NCBI GenBank assembly: GCA_019638615.1
Contig: JAHBTL010000001.1
Coordinates: 248,001-312,000 of the forward strand
Direction: 5' to 3'
Source: Chitinophagaceae bacterium
Lineage (GTDB): Bacteria > Bacteroidota > Bacteroidia > Chitinophagales > Chitinophagaceae
DNA length: 64,000 nucleotides
Positions 8,655-17,068 of this stretch are shown here, piece by piece. Each line of letters starts with the position of its first letter. Within the stretch, counting starts at the first letter, position 1. Position numbers and translations under genes: made by a program. The notes under the pieces are model-generated. The model saw nothing but the letters and a program-made list of their open reading frames with translations, had not been told where the DNA came from and ran no database searches.

Positions 8655-9967
8655 CATTAGTGTCCGGTAAAAAATAATATTAGTTCTTTGAAAGTCTTAT
8701 TGGATAAAGGTTTGATCAAAATTTAGTTTGGTGACGATTTGAAATGAGCCATTTTATAACTTACTGAAAATCAGCATAGTTATGAATCAAGGCAAATATG
8801 TCTTTGCGCAAGCAATTACCTTTCTTCCCGCCAGAATATTTGATCGTTGTGTACGTAAATATCAAGGCGATAAGTGGGTAAAACATTTTACGTGCTGGAA
8901 CCAACTGTTGTGTATGATGTTTGGACAATTAACTAACCGCGATAGTCTCAGAGACTTACTTGTTTGCATAAATGCACATCAGCCAAAGCATTATCATTTA
9001 GGATTAGGAAAACGTATATCCCGGTCTAATCTTGCTGAGGCCAATGAGAAAAGGGACTATCGGATCTTTGAGATGTTTGCTTATGAAATGATTGCCGAAG
9101 CCCGTAAATGCTGCATACCTGATAGCGATTTTGATTTGTCTGTTCAGGGAAACGTATATGCTTTTGATAGCACTGTGATAGATTTATGCTTAAATATATT
9201 CTGGTGGGCTACTTTCCGAAAAGCTAAAGCCGCTATCAAACTGCACACGTTGTTTGATGTAAAGACCTCCATTCCTGTTTTCATACATATTACTGCTGCA
9301 AGCGTGCACGATATAAATGGATTGGATAAACTTGTTTACGAAACTGATGGATACTACATCATGGACCGCGGCTACGTTGACTTTGAAAGACTTTACATTA
9401 TTGACCAGCATGAAGCCTTTTTTGTCACCAGGGCCAAGAGTAATACTAAGCTGAAACGAATATCATCTTCAAAGCCAGACAAATTGAAAGGCGTGATGTG
9501 TGATCAGCGGGTAATACTTACGGGTCATTACTCTTACAAATCCTACCCGAAGCAATTTCGGAGGATAAAATTTTATGATGCTGAGCAAAACAGAACGTTT
9601 GTCTTTCTGTCCAATAACCTTACACTTCCTGCTATCGAAATCGCTATGTTGTATAAGTATAGATGGAGAATAGAACTGTTTTTCAAATGGATCAAGCAAC
9701 ACCTCAAAATAAAATCCTTTTGGGGCACTTCTGCTAACGCAGTGAAAATACAAGTCTACATTGCTATCATTACCTACACGATGGTAGCAATTATCAAAAG
9801 CAAGTTGAGGTTGAAACAATCAACCTATGAAATCTTACAGGTGTTGAATGTATCTCTTTTAGATAAAACACCTTTAAGGCAACTTTTTGAAAACTCTTTA
9901 TCCCAAGATGTCAAAGAACAAAATTATACTCAATTGAAAATCAACCTAATTTAACCGGACACTAATG
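8655..9967 (+). mobile_element. Intact IS4-family insertion sequence (1313 bp) with 9-bp target duplication
   Basis: Both ends carry the inverted repeat CATTAGTGTCCGGT (14 bp perfect: 8655-8668 and, inverted, 9954-9967), after which the ends diverge. The 9-bp sequence ATTTGATAT is directly repeated at 8646-8654 and 9968-9976. A single transposase gene fills the element. The target is an AT-rich intergenic word-like repeat between the PhzF gene and rnhA. Intact ends, target duplication and open transposase suggest a recent, possibly still mobile, insertion. Confidence 0.9.
8782..9954 (+). CDS. IS4-family transposase (DUF4372 plus DDE domain)
   Basis: A 390-residue transposase. The N-terminal part (about residues 1-75, QAITFLPARIFDRCVRKYQGD and MMFGQLTNRDSLRD) is the DUF4372 type found in IS4-family elements. 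The DDE core follows, with YAFDSTVIDLCL (first aspartate), YYIMDRGYVDFERLY (second aspartate) and YKYRWRIELFFKWIKQHLKIKSF holding the Y-(2)-R-(3)-E-(6)-K signature with the last catalytic glutamate. It moves the surrounding element by cut-and-paste transposition. The frame is uninterrupted, so the protein is probably functional. Confidence 0.92.
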   Translation: MNQGKYVFAQAITFLPARIFDRCVRKYQGDKWVKHFTCWNQLLCMMFGQLTNRDSLRDLLVCINAHQPKHYHLGLGKRISRSNLAEANEKRDYRIFEMFAYEMIAEARKCCIPDSDFDLSVQGNVYAFDSTVIDLCLNIFWWATFRKAKAAIKLHTLFDVKTSIPVFIHITAASVHDINGLDKLVYETDGYYIMDRGYVDFERLYIIDQHEAFFVTRAKSNTKLKRISSSKPDKLKGVMCDQRVILTGHYSYKSYPKQFRRIKFYDAEQNRTFVFLSNNLTLPAIEIAMLYKYRWRIELFFKWIKQHLKIKSFWGTSANAVKIQVYIAIITYTMVAIIKSKLRLKQSTYEILQVLNVSLLDKTPLRQLFENSLSQDVKEQNYTQLKINLI

Positions 9968-10008
9968 ATTTGATATCTCAAATTTGAAATTTCAAATCTC
10001 AAATTCCA
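9968..10008. repeat. AT-rich word-like repeat, target of the IS
   Basis: Tandem variants of TTTGAAATTTCAAATCTCAAA lie between the IS and rnhA; the part left of the IS (about 8641-8654) belongs to the same tract. The same motif recurs near 29105, 59030 and 63620. Confidence 0.55.
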
Positions 10009-10473
10009 ATGTCTAATCTTCTTATATATACAGATGGCGCGGCAAGAGGGAACCCCGGTAGGGGAGGATACGGCGCCATCTTAAAATGGGGAACATCGGA
10101 AAAAGAAATATCAGCAGGGTACCGGCTTACTACCAACAACCGCATGGAGCTGCTGGCTGTAATATCCGCATTGGAAGCCCTTACAAAAACCAATCTTTCC
10201 ATTACCGTATATTCCGATAGCCAGTATGTAGTAAAAGCGGTAAAGGAAGGCTGGCTGAACAACTGGATGCGTACCGACTTTAAAGGAGGAAAGAAAAATA
10301 AGGATCTGTGGAAACGGTTCTTTGCTCTTTCAAAAAAACACAGCATACAATTTGTGTGGGTAAAAGGGCATGCGGATAACCAGTACAACAACCGCTGCGA
10401 TGTACTGGCTACTACTGCCGCCGATGGAAAAGATTTACTGGTGGATGAGGGATACGAAAGCGGGCAAACTTAA
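10009..10473 (+). CDS. rnhA: Ribonuclease HI
   Basis: A 154-residue RNase H type I, which cuts the RNA strand of RNA-DNA hybrids and helps remove replication primers and R-loops. The catalytic acidic residues are visible in order: IYTDGAARGNPGRGGYGAIL (first Asp), NNRMELLAVISAL (Glu), YSDSQYVVKAV (Asp) and GHADNQYNNRCDVLA (last Asp). The length is normal for the single-domain enzyme. It lies 41 bp behind the IS and may have lost or gained promoter sequence through that insertion. Confidence 0.95.
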   Translation: MSNLLIYTDGAARGNPGRGGYGAILKWGTSEKEISAGYRLTTNNRMELLAVISALEALTKTNLSITVYSDSQYVVKAVKEGWLNNWMRTDFKGGKKNKDLWKRFFALSKKHSIQFVWVKGHADNQYNNRCDVLATTAADGKDLLVDEGYESGQT

Positions 10474-10567
10474 CCTAAAAGGTCAGTACCACGTAAGCTG
10501 CAAATCCCGGTAAGACTGAAAATGATTTTTTCAAAAATATTATCCATCATCGCTTTAAACAAACACA

Positions 10568-11761
10568 ATGTATAAGCTAAAGGGAAAAGTACAGCACTAC
10601 GCCTGGGGCGGAACCGAATATATTCCGCACCTGCTGGGAGAAGAAAATATTCAGCATCAGCCTTATGCCGAATACTGGATGGGCGCGCATGCCAGCAGTC
10701 CTTCGGAAGTGCTGCTCAGCGAAACGCACCGTACAACACTTAACCGGCTTCTTAAAGAAGAAGGAGAAAAATGGCTGGGCAAAAAGGTAGCAACGCGTTT
10801 CGGCGGACTTCCTTATTTATTTAAAGTGCTGGATGTAAAAGACATGTTATCCATACAGGTACATCCTACTAAAGAAGAGGCGGAAAAAGGCTTTGCCCGC
10901 GAAAACGAAGCGGGTATACCGCTGAATGCATCCAACAGGAATTATAAAGACGACAATCATAAACCCGAAGTAATGGTTGCATTAAGTGAGTTTTGGCTGC
11001 TGCACGGGTTTAAGAAAAAAGAATTGCTGGAAGAAACCCTGCACAATGAGCCCCTGTTCCATCCGCTGCTGTCCATATTTGAAAAAGAAGGTTATTATGG
11101 CTTATACAAATATGTAATGGAGTTGCCGCAAAATGAAGTAGATGCCATACTGGTACCGCTCATTCAAAAGATACAACCCCGCTATCAAGCCAATCAATTA
11201 TCAAGGGCTGAACCCGGCTATTGGGCTTGTAAGGCGATCGGCGATCAACCGCTTGTCACGCTCGACAGGGGCATTTTTTCCATTTACTTTTTTAACATTC
11301 TTCATTTGCATCCCGGACAGGCCATTTTCCAGGGAGCCGGCGTGCCGCACGCCTATATGGAAGGACAGAATATTGAATTGATGTCGAACTCGGATAATGT
11401 GTTAAGAGGCGGGCTTACCCCTAAACACATTGATGTGCCGGAATTGCTGAAGCACACCTTATTTGAAGGCATTACCCCGGCTGTTATGGAGGGAGAAAAG
11501 CAGGGCAATGAAACAATTTATCATTGCCCTGTTCCGGATTTTATTGTAAGTTGCATTGTTGTAGAGAAAGGTGGAATGTATGTACATACTTCCGGATCGC
11601 TTGAAGTACTTTTGGTAACGGAAGGAGACGCTTCGGCAACCAGTCAGCTTCAAAGCATCGCGGTGCACAAGGGGGAAGTGATATTTACGGGCGCAGGAGA
11701 ACAGTATACCATTACGACAACCGGCAGGGTTGTTATATATAAAGCGGGAGTACCTGAATAA
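10568..11761 (+). CDS. manA: Mannose-6-phosphate isomerase, class I
   Basis: A 397-residue type I phosphomannose isomerase that interconverts fructose 6-phosphate and mannose 6-phosphate, feeding GDP-sugar synthesis. Zinc-site motifs are visible: SIQVHPTKEEAE (Gln and His), DDNHKPEVMVAL (Glu) and GVPHAYMEGQNIELMSNSDNVLRGGLTPK (His and the active-site Arg region). The protein starts MYKLKGKVQHYAWGG, typical of the family. It follows rnhA by 94 bp on the same strand. A hairpin 36 bp after the stop could end the transcript. Confidence 0.93.
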   Translation: MYKLKGKVQHYAWGGTEYIPHLLGEENIQHQPYAEYWMGAHASSPSEVLLSETHRTTLNRLLKEEGEKWLGKKVATRFGGLPYLFKVLDVKDMLSIQVHPTKEEAEKGFARENEAGIPLNASNRNYKDDNHKPEVMVALSEFWLLHGFKKKELLEETLHNEPLFHPLLSIFEKEGYYGLYKYVMELPQNEVDAILVPLIQKIQPRYQANQLSRAEPGYWACKAIGDQPLVTLDRGIFSIYFFNILHLHPGQAIFQGAGVPHAYMEGQNIELMSNSDNVLRGGLTPKHIDVPELLKHTLFEGITPAVMEGEKQGNETIYHCPVPDFIVSCIVVEKGGMYVHTSGSLEVLLVTEGDASATSQLQSIAVHKGEVIFTGAGEQYTITTTGRVVIYKAGVPE

Positions 11762-11796
11762 TCAGGATTTTGTTGGAGCAGCCTGCCGGTAATTTA

Positions 11797-11834
11797 AGTG
11801 TTTGCTGATTAAGATATGGTAAATAGCAAACACT
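11797..11834 (+). terminator. Inverted repeat downstream of manA
   Basis: AGTGTTTGCT (11797-11806) and AGCAAACACT (11825-11834) form a perfect 10-bp stem with an 18-nt loop, followed by TTG. The T-tract is weak, so this is a possible rather than certain terminator. Confidence 0.4.
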
Positions 11835-11994
11835 TTGTTATCCGGGTAGCAAATCGTGCTCAACTGCCGGGAATTGCTTAACTTTAAGGTCTGTTAATAA
11901 TCGGATTTTAATTTTTAACCCGGGGAAGATTGCTTGTAGATTGAGAGAAGCACCTCTCAGCAATTCCGCAGTACGGAGTTGTTAAAATTGAAGT

Positions 11995-14316
11995 ATGAAA
12001 AAGATATATATTATTGCGCTGCTGTGTTTGGTAACTGTAGCTGCGATTTATACTTTCAGACATTATTCCGGCAGCAACACTACAGATGCAGCCGACGGAA
12101 AAATCAGCTATAACTTCCAGGTCAGGCCCATCCTCTCGGATAAATGTTTCGCCTGTCATGGACCCGATGTCAACAAGCGCGAAGCGGGCTTACGGCTCGA
12201 TATAGAAGCCGATGCCTATAAAGCGCTCAAAGATCACCCGGAAGCTCATGCCATCGTTCCGGGAAAGCCAAGCAAGTCAGAAGTATATTTACGGGTCAGC
12301 TCTACCGATTCTTCGGTGGTGATGCCGCCGGCTTCCAGCAATTTACCTCCGCTTACCGAAGGTGAAATAGCGATCATAAAAAAATGGATCGAACAAGGCG
12401 GTAAATATGAAAAACACTGGGCTTTTGCAGCCCCTGTTAAGCCGGACATGCCTAAGGTTAAAAACAAGGATTGGCCCAACAATGAAATCGACTTTTTTGT
12501 GCTGAAGGAGATGGAAAAGCACGGGCTTTCTCCCAATGAAGAAGCCGATAAGGAAAGATTGCTCAGGCGTATATCGCTTGATATAACAGGTCTGCCTCCC
12601 GCTCCCGAAGAAATTGACAGCTTTGTAAAAAATACAGCGCCGGATGCCTACGAAAAAAAGATTGATGAATTGCTGAGCCGTCCAACCTATGGCGAACGCA
12701 TGGCCATTCCCTGGCTGGATGTGGCGCGATACGCAGACTCTCACGGATACCAGGATGATAACTATCGTACACAATGGCCGTGGAGAGACTGGGTGATCCA
12801 TGCGTTCAATAAAAACATGCCTTACGATAAGTTCATAACCTGGCAATTGGCCGGCGATCTATTGCCGGATGCCACCAAAGAACAACTGCTGGCAACGGGC
12901 TTTAACCGCAACCATAAAATTACCGAAGAAGGCGGCGTCATTGATGAAGAATACCGGGTGGAATACGTGGTAGACAGAACGAACACGCTGGGTACCGCCC
13001 TGCTGGGCATGACCATTGAATGCGCGAAATGCCACGATCATAAATACGACCCTGTTTCACAGAAGGACTTTTACGAGATGTCTGCTTTTTTCAACAGCAT
13101 TAAAGAAGTAGGACTGGAATCTACCGTGGGCGGGCAGGAAACCTTCGCCAAAAATCCACGCATAGACATTACCAGGGAAGACCTGGAAGGCGTGTTGAAT
13201 TTCATGAACAAAACCGATACGCATCGCCTGCAGGTATCTATTATGAAAGACATGGATACCATGCGTAAAACGTATATCCTTACCCGCGGTAATTATGACC
13301 AGCATGGCGAAGAAGTGACCGCAGGCACACCGGCTTCCATATTGCCTTTCCCGGATAGCCTGCCCAAAAACAGGCTGGGACTTTCCAAATGGTTGTTCGA
13401 TAAAAGCAACCCTCTCACAGCAAGGGTATTTGTGAACCGCGTGTGGCAGGAGATATTTGGACGGGGTATCGTAAAATCTTCCGGCGATTTCGGAATGCAG
13501 GGCGATTTGCCAACCAACCCGGCGCTCCTCGATTGGCTGGCGGTTGACTTCCGGGATAACGGCTGGGACATTAAACGCCTGGTGAAGCAGGTATATATGT
13601 CTGCTACTTATAAGCAATCTTCGGTTGTAACGCCTGAAAAATTAAAATCCGATCCTTTAAATATTTATTTATCGTATGCTCCCCGCATACGCATGAACGC
13701 CGAAATGGTACGTGACCTGGTATTATCAAGCAGCGGTTTGCTGCAACCGATTATCGGGGGACCAAGCGTAAAGCCCTACCAGCCACCCGGCTTATGGGAG
13801 CTGGCTACTTCGGGCAGGGGATTGCTGGCAAGCTACAAGCAGGATCATGGCGATAAGCTGTACCGCAGGGGCATGTATACGTTCATTAAACGAACGGTTC
13901 CTCCGCCCAGCATGATGATATTTGACGCCAGCAACCGCGACCAGTGTGAAGTGAAACGATCAAGAACCAATACCCCTTTGCAGGCATTGATCATGATGAA
14001 CGACCCCACTGTGCTCGAATCTTCTGTTGCATTGGCAGACCTGCTGGTTTCCGGCAAACAAAGTACGGAAGCTGCCCTTACAACCGCTTTTATGCGGATC
14101 ATCAACCGGAGACCCGGAAAGCAGGAATTGGATATTTTACAGGAATACTGGAAGGAGCAGGATGATTATTTTAAAGCAAATCCCGAGCTTGTAGAAAAAG
14201 TAGTAAACAAAATAGGAGAATACAAGCTGAAAAATACCCCGTCACCCGATCTTGCCGCCATGGTAAGAACCTTGCAGGTTATTTATAACATGGATGAAGC
14301 GATCACAAAAACATAA
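11995..14316 (+). CDS. Planctomycete-type cytochrome c / DUF1549 / DUF1553 (PSD1) protein
   Basis: A 773-residue exported protein: an N-terminal hydrophobic helix (residues 4-20) is followed by a c-type haem motif CFACH (about residue 50) in the PSCyt1 domain, the DUF1549 (PSCyt2) region with PPAPEEIDSF and PYDKFITWQLAGDLLP, and a C-terminal DUF1553 (PSD1) region with TARVFVNRVWQEIFGRG and RRGMYTFIKRTVPPPSM. A second CxxCH (CAKCH, in the DUF1549 region) is seen. Such proteins are numerous in Planctomycetes and occur in Bacteroidota next to DUF1501 proteins. They are thought to act in periplasmic polymer or sugar oxidation, but no reaction is established. It stops 4 bp before the DUF1501 gene, so the two are cotranscribed. 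Confidence 0.88.
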   Translation: MKKIYIIALLCLVTVAAIYTFRHYSGSNTTDAADGKISYNFQVRPILSDKCFACHGPDVNKREAGLRLDIEADAYKALKDHPEAHAIVPGKPSKSEVYLRVSSTDSSVVMPPASSNLPPLTEGEIAIIKKWIEQGGKYEKHWAFAAPVKPDMPKVKNKDWPNNEIDFFVLKEMEKHGLSPNEEADKERLLRRISLDITGLPPAPEEIDSFVKNTAPDAYEKKIDELLSRPTYGERMAIPWLDVARYADSHGYQDDNYRTQWPWRDWVIHAFNKNMPYDKFITWQLAGDLLPDATKEQLLATGFNRNHKITEEGGVIDEEYRVEYVVDRTNTLGTALLGMTIECAKCHDHKYDPVSQKDFYEMSAFFNSIKEVGLESTVGGQETFAKNPRIDITREDLEGVLNFMNKTDTHRLQVSIMKDMDTMRKTYILTRGNYDQHGEEVTAGTPASILPFPDSLPKNRLGLSKWLFDKSNPLTARVFVNRVWQEIFGRGIVKSSGDFGMQGDLPTNPALLDWLAVDFRDNGWDIKRLVKQVYMSATYKQSSVVTPEKLKSDPLNIYLSYAPRIRMNAEMVRDLVLSSSGLLQPIIGGPSVKPYQPPGLWELATSGRGLLASYKQDHGDKLYRRGMYTFIKRTVPPPSMMIFDASNRDQCEVKRSRTNTPLQALIMMNDPTVLESSVALADLLVSGKQSTEAALTTAFMRIINRRPGKQELDILQEYWKEQDDYFKANPELVEKVVNKIGEYKLKNTPSPDLAAMVRTLQVIYNMDEAITKT

Positions 14317-14320
14317 ATAC

Positions 14321-15778
14321 ATGGAGAACGAATTATTACAACATGGGCTGAATATCAACCGCCGGAAATTCCTTTCGCGGATGAGCATAGGACTGGGAAG
14401 CATGGCGTTGGGTTCGTTGCTTATTCCGGATCTTTTCAGCCGCGGCGGCGCAGAAGAAGAAGCGGGTTTTATCCCCGGTATTCCTCACTTTGCGCCAAAG
14501 GCAAAAAGAGTGATCTATCTTTTCCAGAATGGAGCCCCGTCTCAGCTGGAAACATTTGATTATAAACCCATGCTTAATAAAATGATGGGGCAGGACTTAC
14601 CTGAATCCATCCGCAACGGGCAGCGCCTTACCGGTATGACATCCGGGCAAAAGTCTTTCCCGCTGGTAGGTTCGTATTATAAATTTGAACAACATGGTAA
14701 GTCAGGAGCGTGGGTAAGCGAAATATTCCCGCACATGTCTAAAGTGGTAGACGACATGTGTATTATCCGCTCCCTGCATACCGAAGCCATCAACCACGAT
14801 CCGGCTTTAACTTTCTTCCAGACGGGGGCGCAACAAGGTAACCGTCCCAGTATGGGCGCCTGGGTAAGCTATGGCCTGGGAACAGAAAATAAAAACCTGC
14901 CTGCGTTTTGTGTATTGTTATCGCGGGGAAAAGGAAACGGGCAGGGAGTATATTCCAAATTATGGTCAAACGGCTTCCTCGATTCCGTACACCAGGGCGT
15001 ACAGTTCAGCAGTGGCGAAAACCCTATCCTGTACCTGCAGGATCCCGAAGGAATGGACAGGGAAGCCAGGCGTAAAATGCTTGATAAGGTAGCTGCGCTG
15101 AACGAAATTCAATTGAAGGATTTTGGGGATCCGGAAATTGCTGCAAAAATCCAGCAATACGAAATGGCTTACCGCATGCAAACCGCCGTGCCTGAAATTA
15201 TGGATGTATCCAAAGAATCGGACGATATTGTAAAACTGTATGGATCTGAATGCCTGGTGCCGGGTACGTTTGCCGCCAACTGCCTGCTGGCGCGTAAGCT
15301 TTCCGAAAACGGCGTTCGTTTTATACAGCTTTACCACCAGGGCTGGGATCAGCATGGCAACCTGCCCAACGAAATGAGGGGGCAGGCTAAAGATGTGGAT
15401 CAGCCTTCCGCCGCTTTGATTACCGATCTGAAGCAAAGAGGGTTGCTGGATGAAACACTGGTGATATGGGGAGGAGAATTTGGCAGGACCAACTATTGCC
15501 AGGGAACTTTCAGCGCGGACAATTACGGTCGTGATCATCATCCGCGCTGCTTTACCGTTTGGATGGCAGGCGGCGGTGTGAAACCCGGTATGGTATATGG
15601 CGAAACAGATGAGTTTGGATACAATATTGTGAAAGACCCCGTGCACATCAACGATTTTCATGCAACGATACTGAACCGGCTTGGATTTGATCACGAGCGG
15701 TTAACCTATCGTTTCCAGGGCAGGCGCTACAGGCTGACAGATGTGGCGGGGCATGTGGTAAAAGATATTATCACGTAA
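14321..15778 (+). CDS. DUF1501 family protein with Tat-type signal
   Basis: A 485-residue protein of the DUF1501 family, which has an alkaline-phosphatase/sulfatase-like fold. The N terminus contains NRRKFLSRMSIGLGSMALG, a twin-arginine-type signal, so it is probably exported folded. Later blocks such as VIYLFQNGAPSQLETFDYKP, WVSYGLGTENKNLPAF, VIWGGEFGRTNYCQG and GRDHHPRCFTVWMAGGGVKPG are typical of the family. I chose the ATG at 14321, which is 4 bp after the previous stop; an in-frame start at 14294 would overlap that gene. The tight coupling to the PSD1 protein fits the usual pairing of these two families. Confidence 0.88.
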   Translation: MENELLQHGLNINRRKFLSRMSIGLGSMALGSLLIPDLFSRGGAEEEAGFIPGIPHFAPKAKRVIYLFQNGAPSQLETFDYKPMLNKMMGQDLPESIRNGQRLTGMTSGQKSFPLVGSYYKFEQHGKSGAWVSEIFPHMSKVVDDMCIIRSLHTEAINHDPALTFFQTGAQQGNRPSMGAWVSYGLGTENKNLPAFCVLLSRGKGNGQGVYSKLWSNGFLDSVHQGVQFSSGENPILYLQDPEGMDREARRKMLDKVAALNEIQLKDFGDPEIAAKIQQYEMAYRMQTAVPEIMDVSKESDDIVKLYGSECLVPGTFAANCLLARKLSENGVRFIQLYHQGWDQHGNLPNEMRGQAKDVDQPSAALITDLKQRGLLDETLVIWGGEFGRTNYCQGTFSADNYGRDHHPRCFTVWMAGGGVKPGMVYGETDEFGYNIVKDPVHINDFHATILNRLGFDHERLTYRFQGRRYRLTDVAGHVVKDIIT

Positions 15779-15930
15779 ATATTAACCATACAGGCATATA
15801 GACGAAGACAGGTTTCATAAGCATCAAAAAAGCAGTTCTGTGTATCCTTACCATTCTATTGTTTCTATGTGGTGAAAAAAATAGTAGTAATATAAACGCT
15901 TGTCATTTATTATATCAACATCATTCATTT

Positions 15931-16956
15931 ATGAAAAGAAGACATTTTATTCAAAAGGCCGGCATTGCTACGGCTTCATTCGCTATTGCCAAAGATATGT
16001 TTGCCGGGCAAAATGATCCTGTATACGGCCATAATAACATGCGCTATAAAATGAACAATCAGTGGGGTAAATTAAATCCTGAACAATACCCCGTAAAAGA
16101 TTGCCATGAAATGGTACAGGACAAAAAAGGACGCATCATACTTCTTACAAACGAAACCAAAAACAATATCCTTATCTATAATAAAAAAGGGAAATTGTTG
16201 CAAAGCTGGGGCCATGAATTTCCCGGCGCCCATGGACTAAGCCTTCAACGCGCCGGTGGTGAGGAATATCTTTTCATTACAGATAACAACAGGCACCAGG
16301 TATACAAAACAGACCTGAACGGGAAGGTATTACTTACCATTGACTACCCTAAAGAAACGGGAGTATATGAAAAAGCAGAAGCTTTTATTCCCACGGAAAC
16401 AACCATTCTTGACAACGGCGAATTTTATATAGCCGATGGATATGGATCGCAGTATATTATTCATTATGATGCCAACGGAAAGATCAAAAACTTTTTTGGC
16501 GGCAGGGGTGAAACGACCGCCCATCTTGACAATGCACATGGTATTACGGTAGATAAAAGACAGGGAAATACCACCCTGCTGGTAACCGACCGCACGCGGA
16601 ATTGTTTCAAGCGCTTTTCGCTCGACGGAAAATTGATTGAAATAATAGAGCTGCCGGGAGCATGCGTATGCCGGCCGGTAATTAAAGGCGACTATTTATA
16701 CGCGGCTGTTTTGCGTTCTCCTAATTTGCAAACTGCCGATTCAGGCTTTGTAACCATCCTGGATAAAAACAATAAAGTAGTATCTAATATAGGAGGTTCC
16801 GAGCCCGTATACCAGGACGGAAAATTGCAACCCATGAGCCAGGGGGAAGCCATCTTCAAAAACCCGCATGATGTGTGCGTGGATGATGATGACAACCTGT
16901 ATGTGGCACAATGGGCATCGGGCAAAGTATATCCTTATAAATTTACAAGAGTATAA
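15931..16956 (+). CDS. Exported six-bladed beta-propeller (NHL-repeat) protein
   Basis: A 341-residue protein beginning MKRRHFIQKAGIATASFAIA, a twin-arginine-like export signal. The rest shows repeated propeller strands such as ILLTNETKNNILIYNKKGKLLQSWG, LFITDNNRHQVYKTDLNGKVL and FYIADGYGSQYIIHYDANGKIKNFFG, with AHGITVDKRQG and NPHDVCVDDDDNLYVAQW, which fit NHL-type blades. The likely role is binding or a lyase-like activity in the periplasm; the substrate is unknown. The ATG at 15931 marks the signal; the frame is open further upstream but not protein-like. It lies 152 bp after the DUF1501 gene in the same orientation. Confidence 0.85.
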   Translation: MKRRHFIQKAGIATASFAIAKDMFAGQNDPVYGHNNMRYKMNNQWGKLNPEQYPVKDCHEMVQDKKGRIILLTNETKNNILIYNKKGKLLQSWGHEFPGAHGLSLQRAGGEEYLFITDNNRHQVYKTDLNGKVLLTIDYPKETGVYEKAEAFIPTETTILDNGEFYIADGYGSQYIIHYDANGKIKNFFGGRGETTAHLDNAHGITVDKRQGNTTLLVTDRTRNCFKRFSLDGKLIEIIELPGACVCRPVIKGDYLYAAVLRSPNLQTADSGFVTILDKNNKVVSNIGGSEPVYQDGKLQPMSQGEAIFKNPHDVCVDDDDNLYVAQWASGKVYPYKFTRV

Positions 16957-17068
16957 TTGTGTAACCGGGATTCGGCCAACAATGGCAGGCGGTTCAACGC
17001 TCCGCCTGCATCATGTAATATCACTCTAATCCTCCGCCCCTGGCGGCTAGAAAAGCTTATATCTGCGC

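Noticed and set aside
13057-13617. A 186-codon minus-strand frame
   Set aside because: It is antisense to the PSD1 gene, which shows family motifs across the same bases.
14966-15694. A 242-codon open frame on the minus strand
   Set aside because: It lies fully inside the DUF1501 gene on the opposite strand, and the DUF1501 frame has clear family motifs while this one has none.
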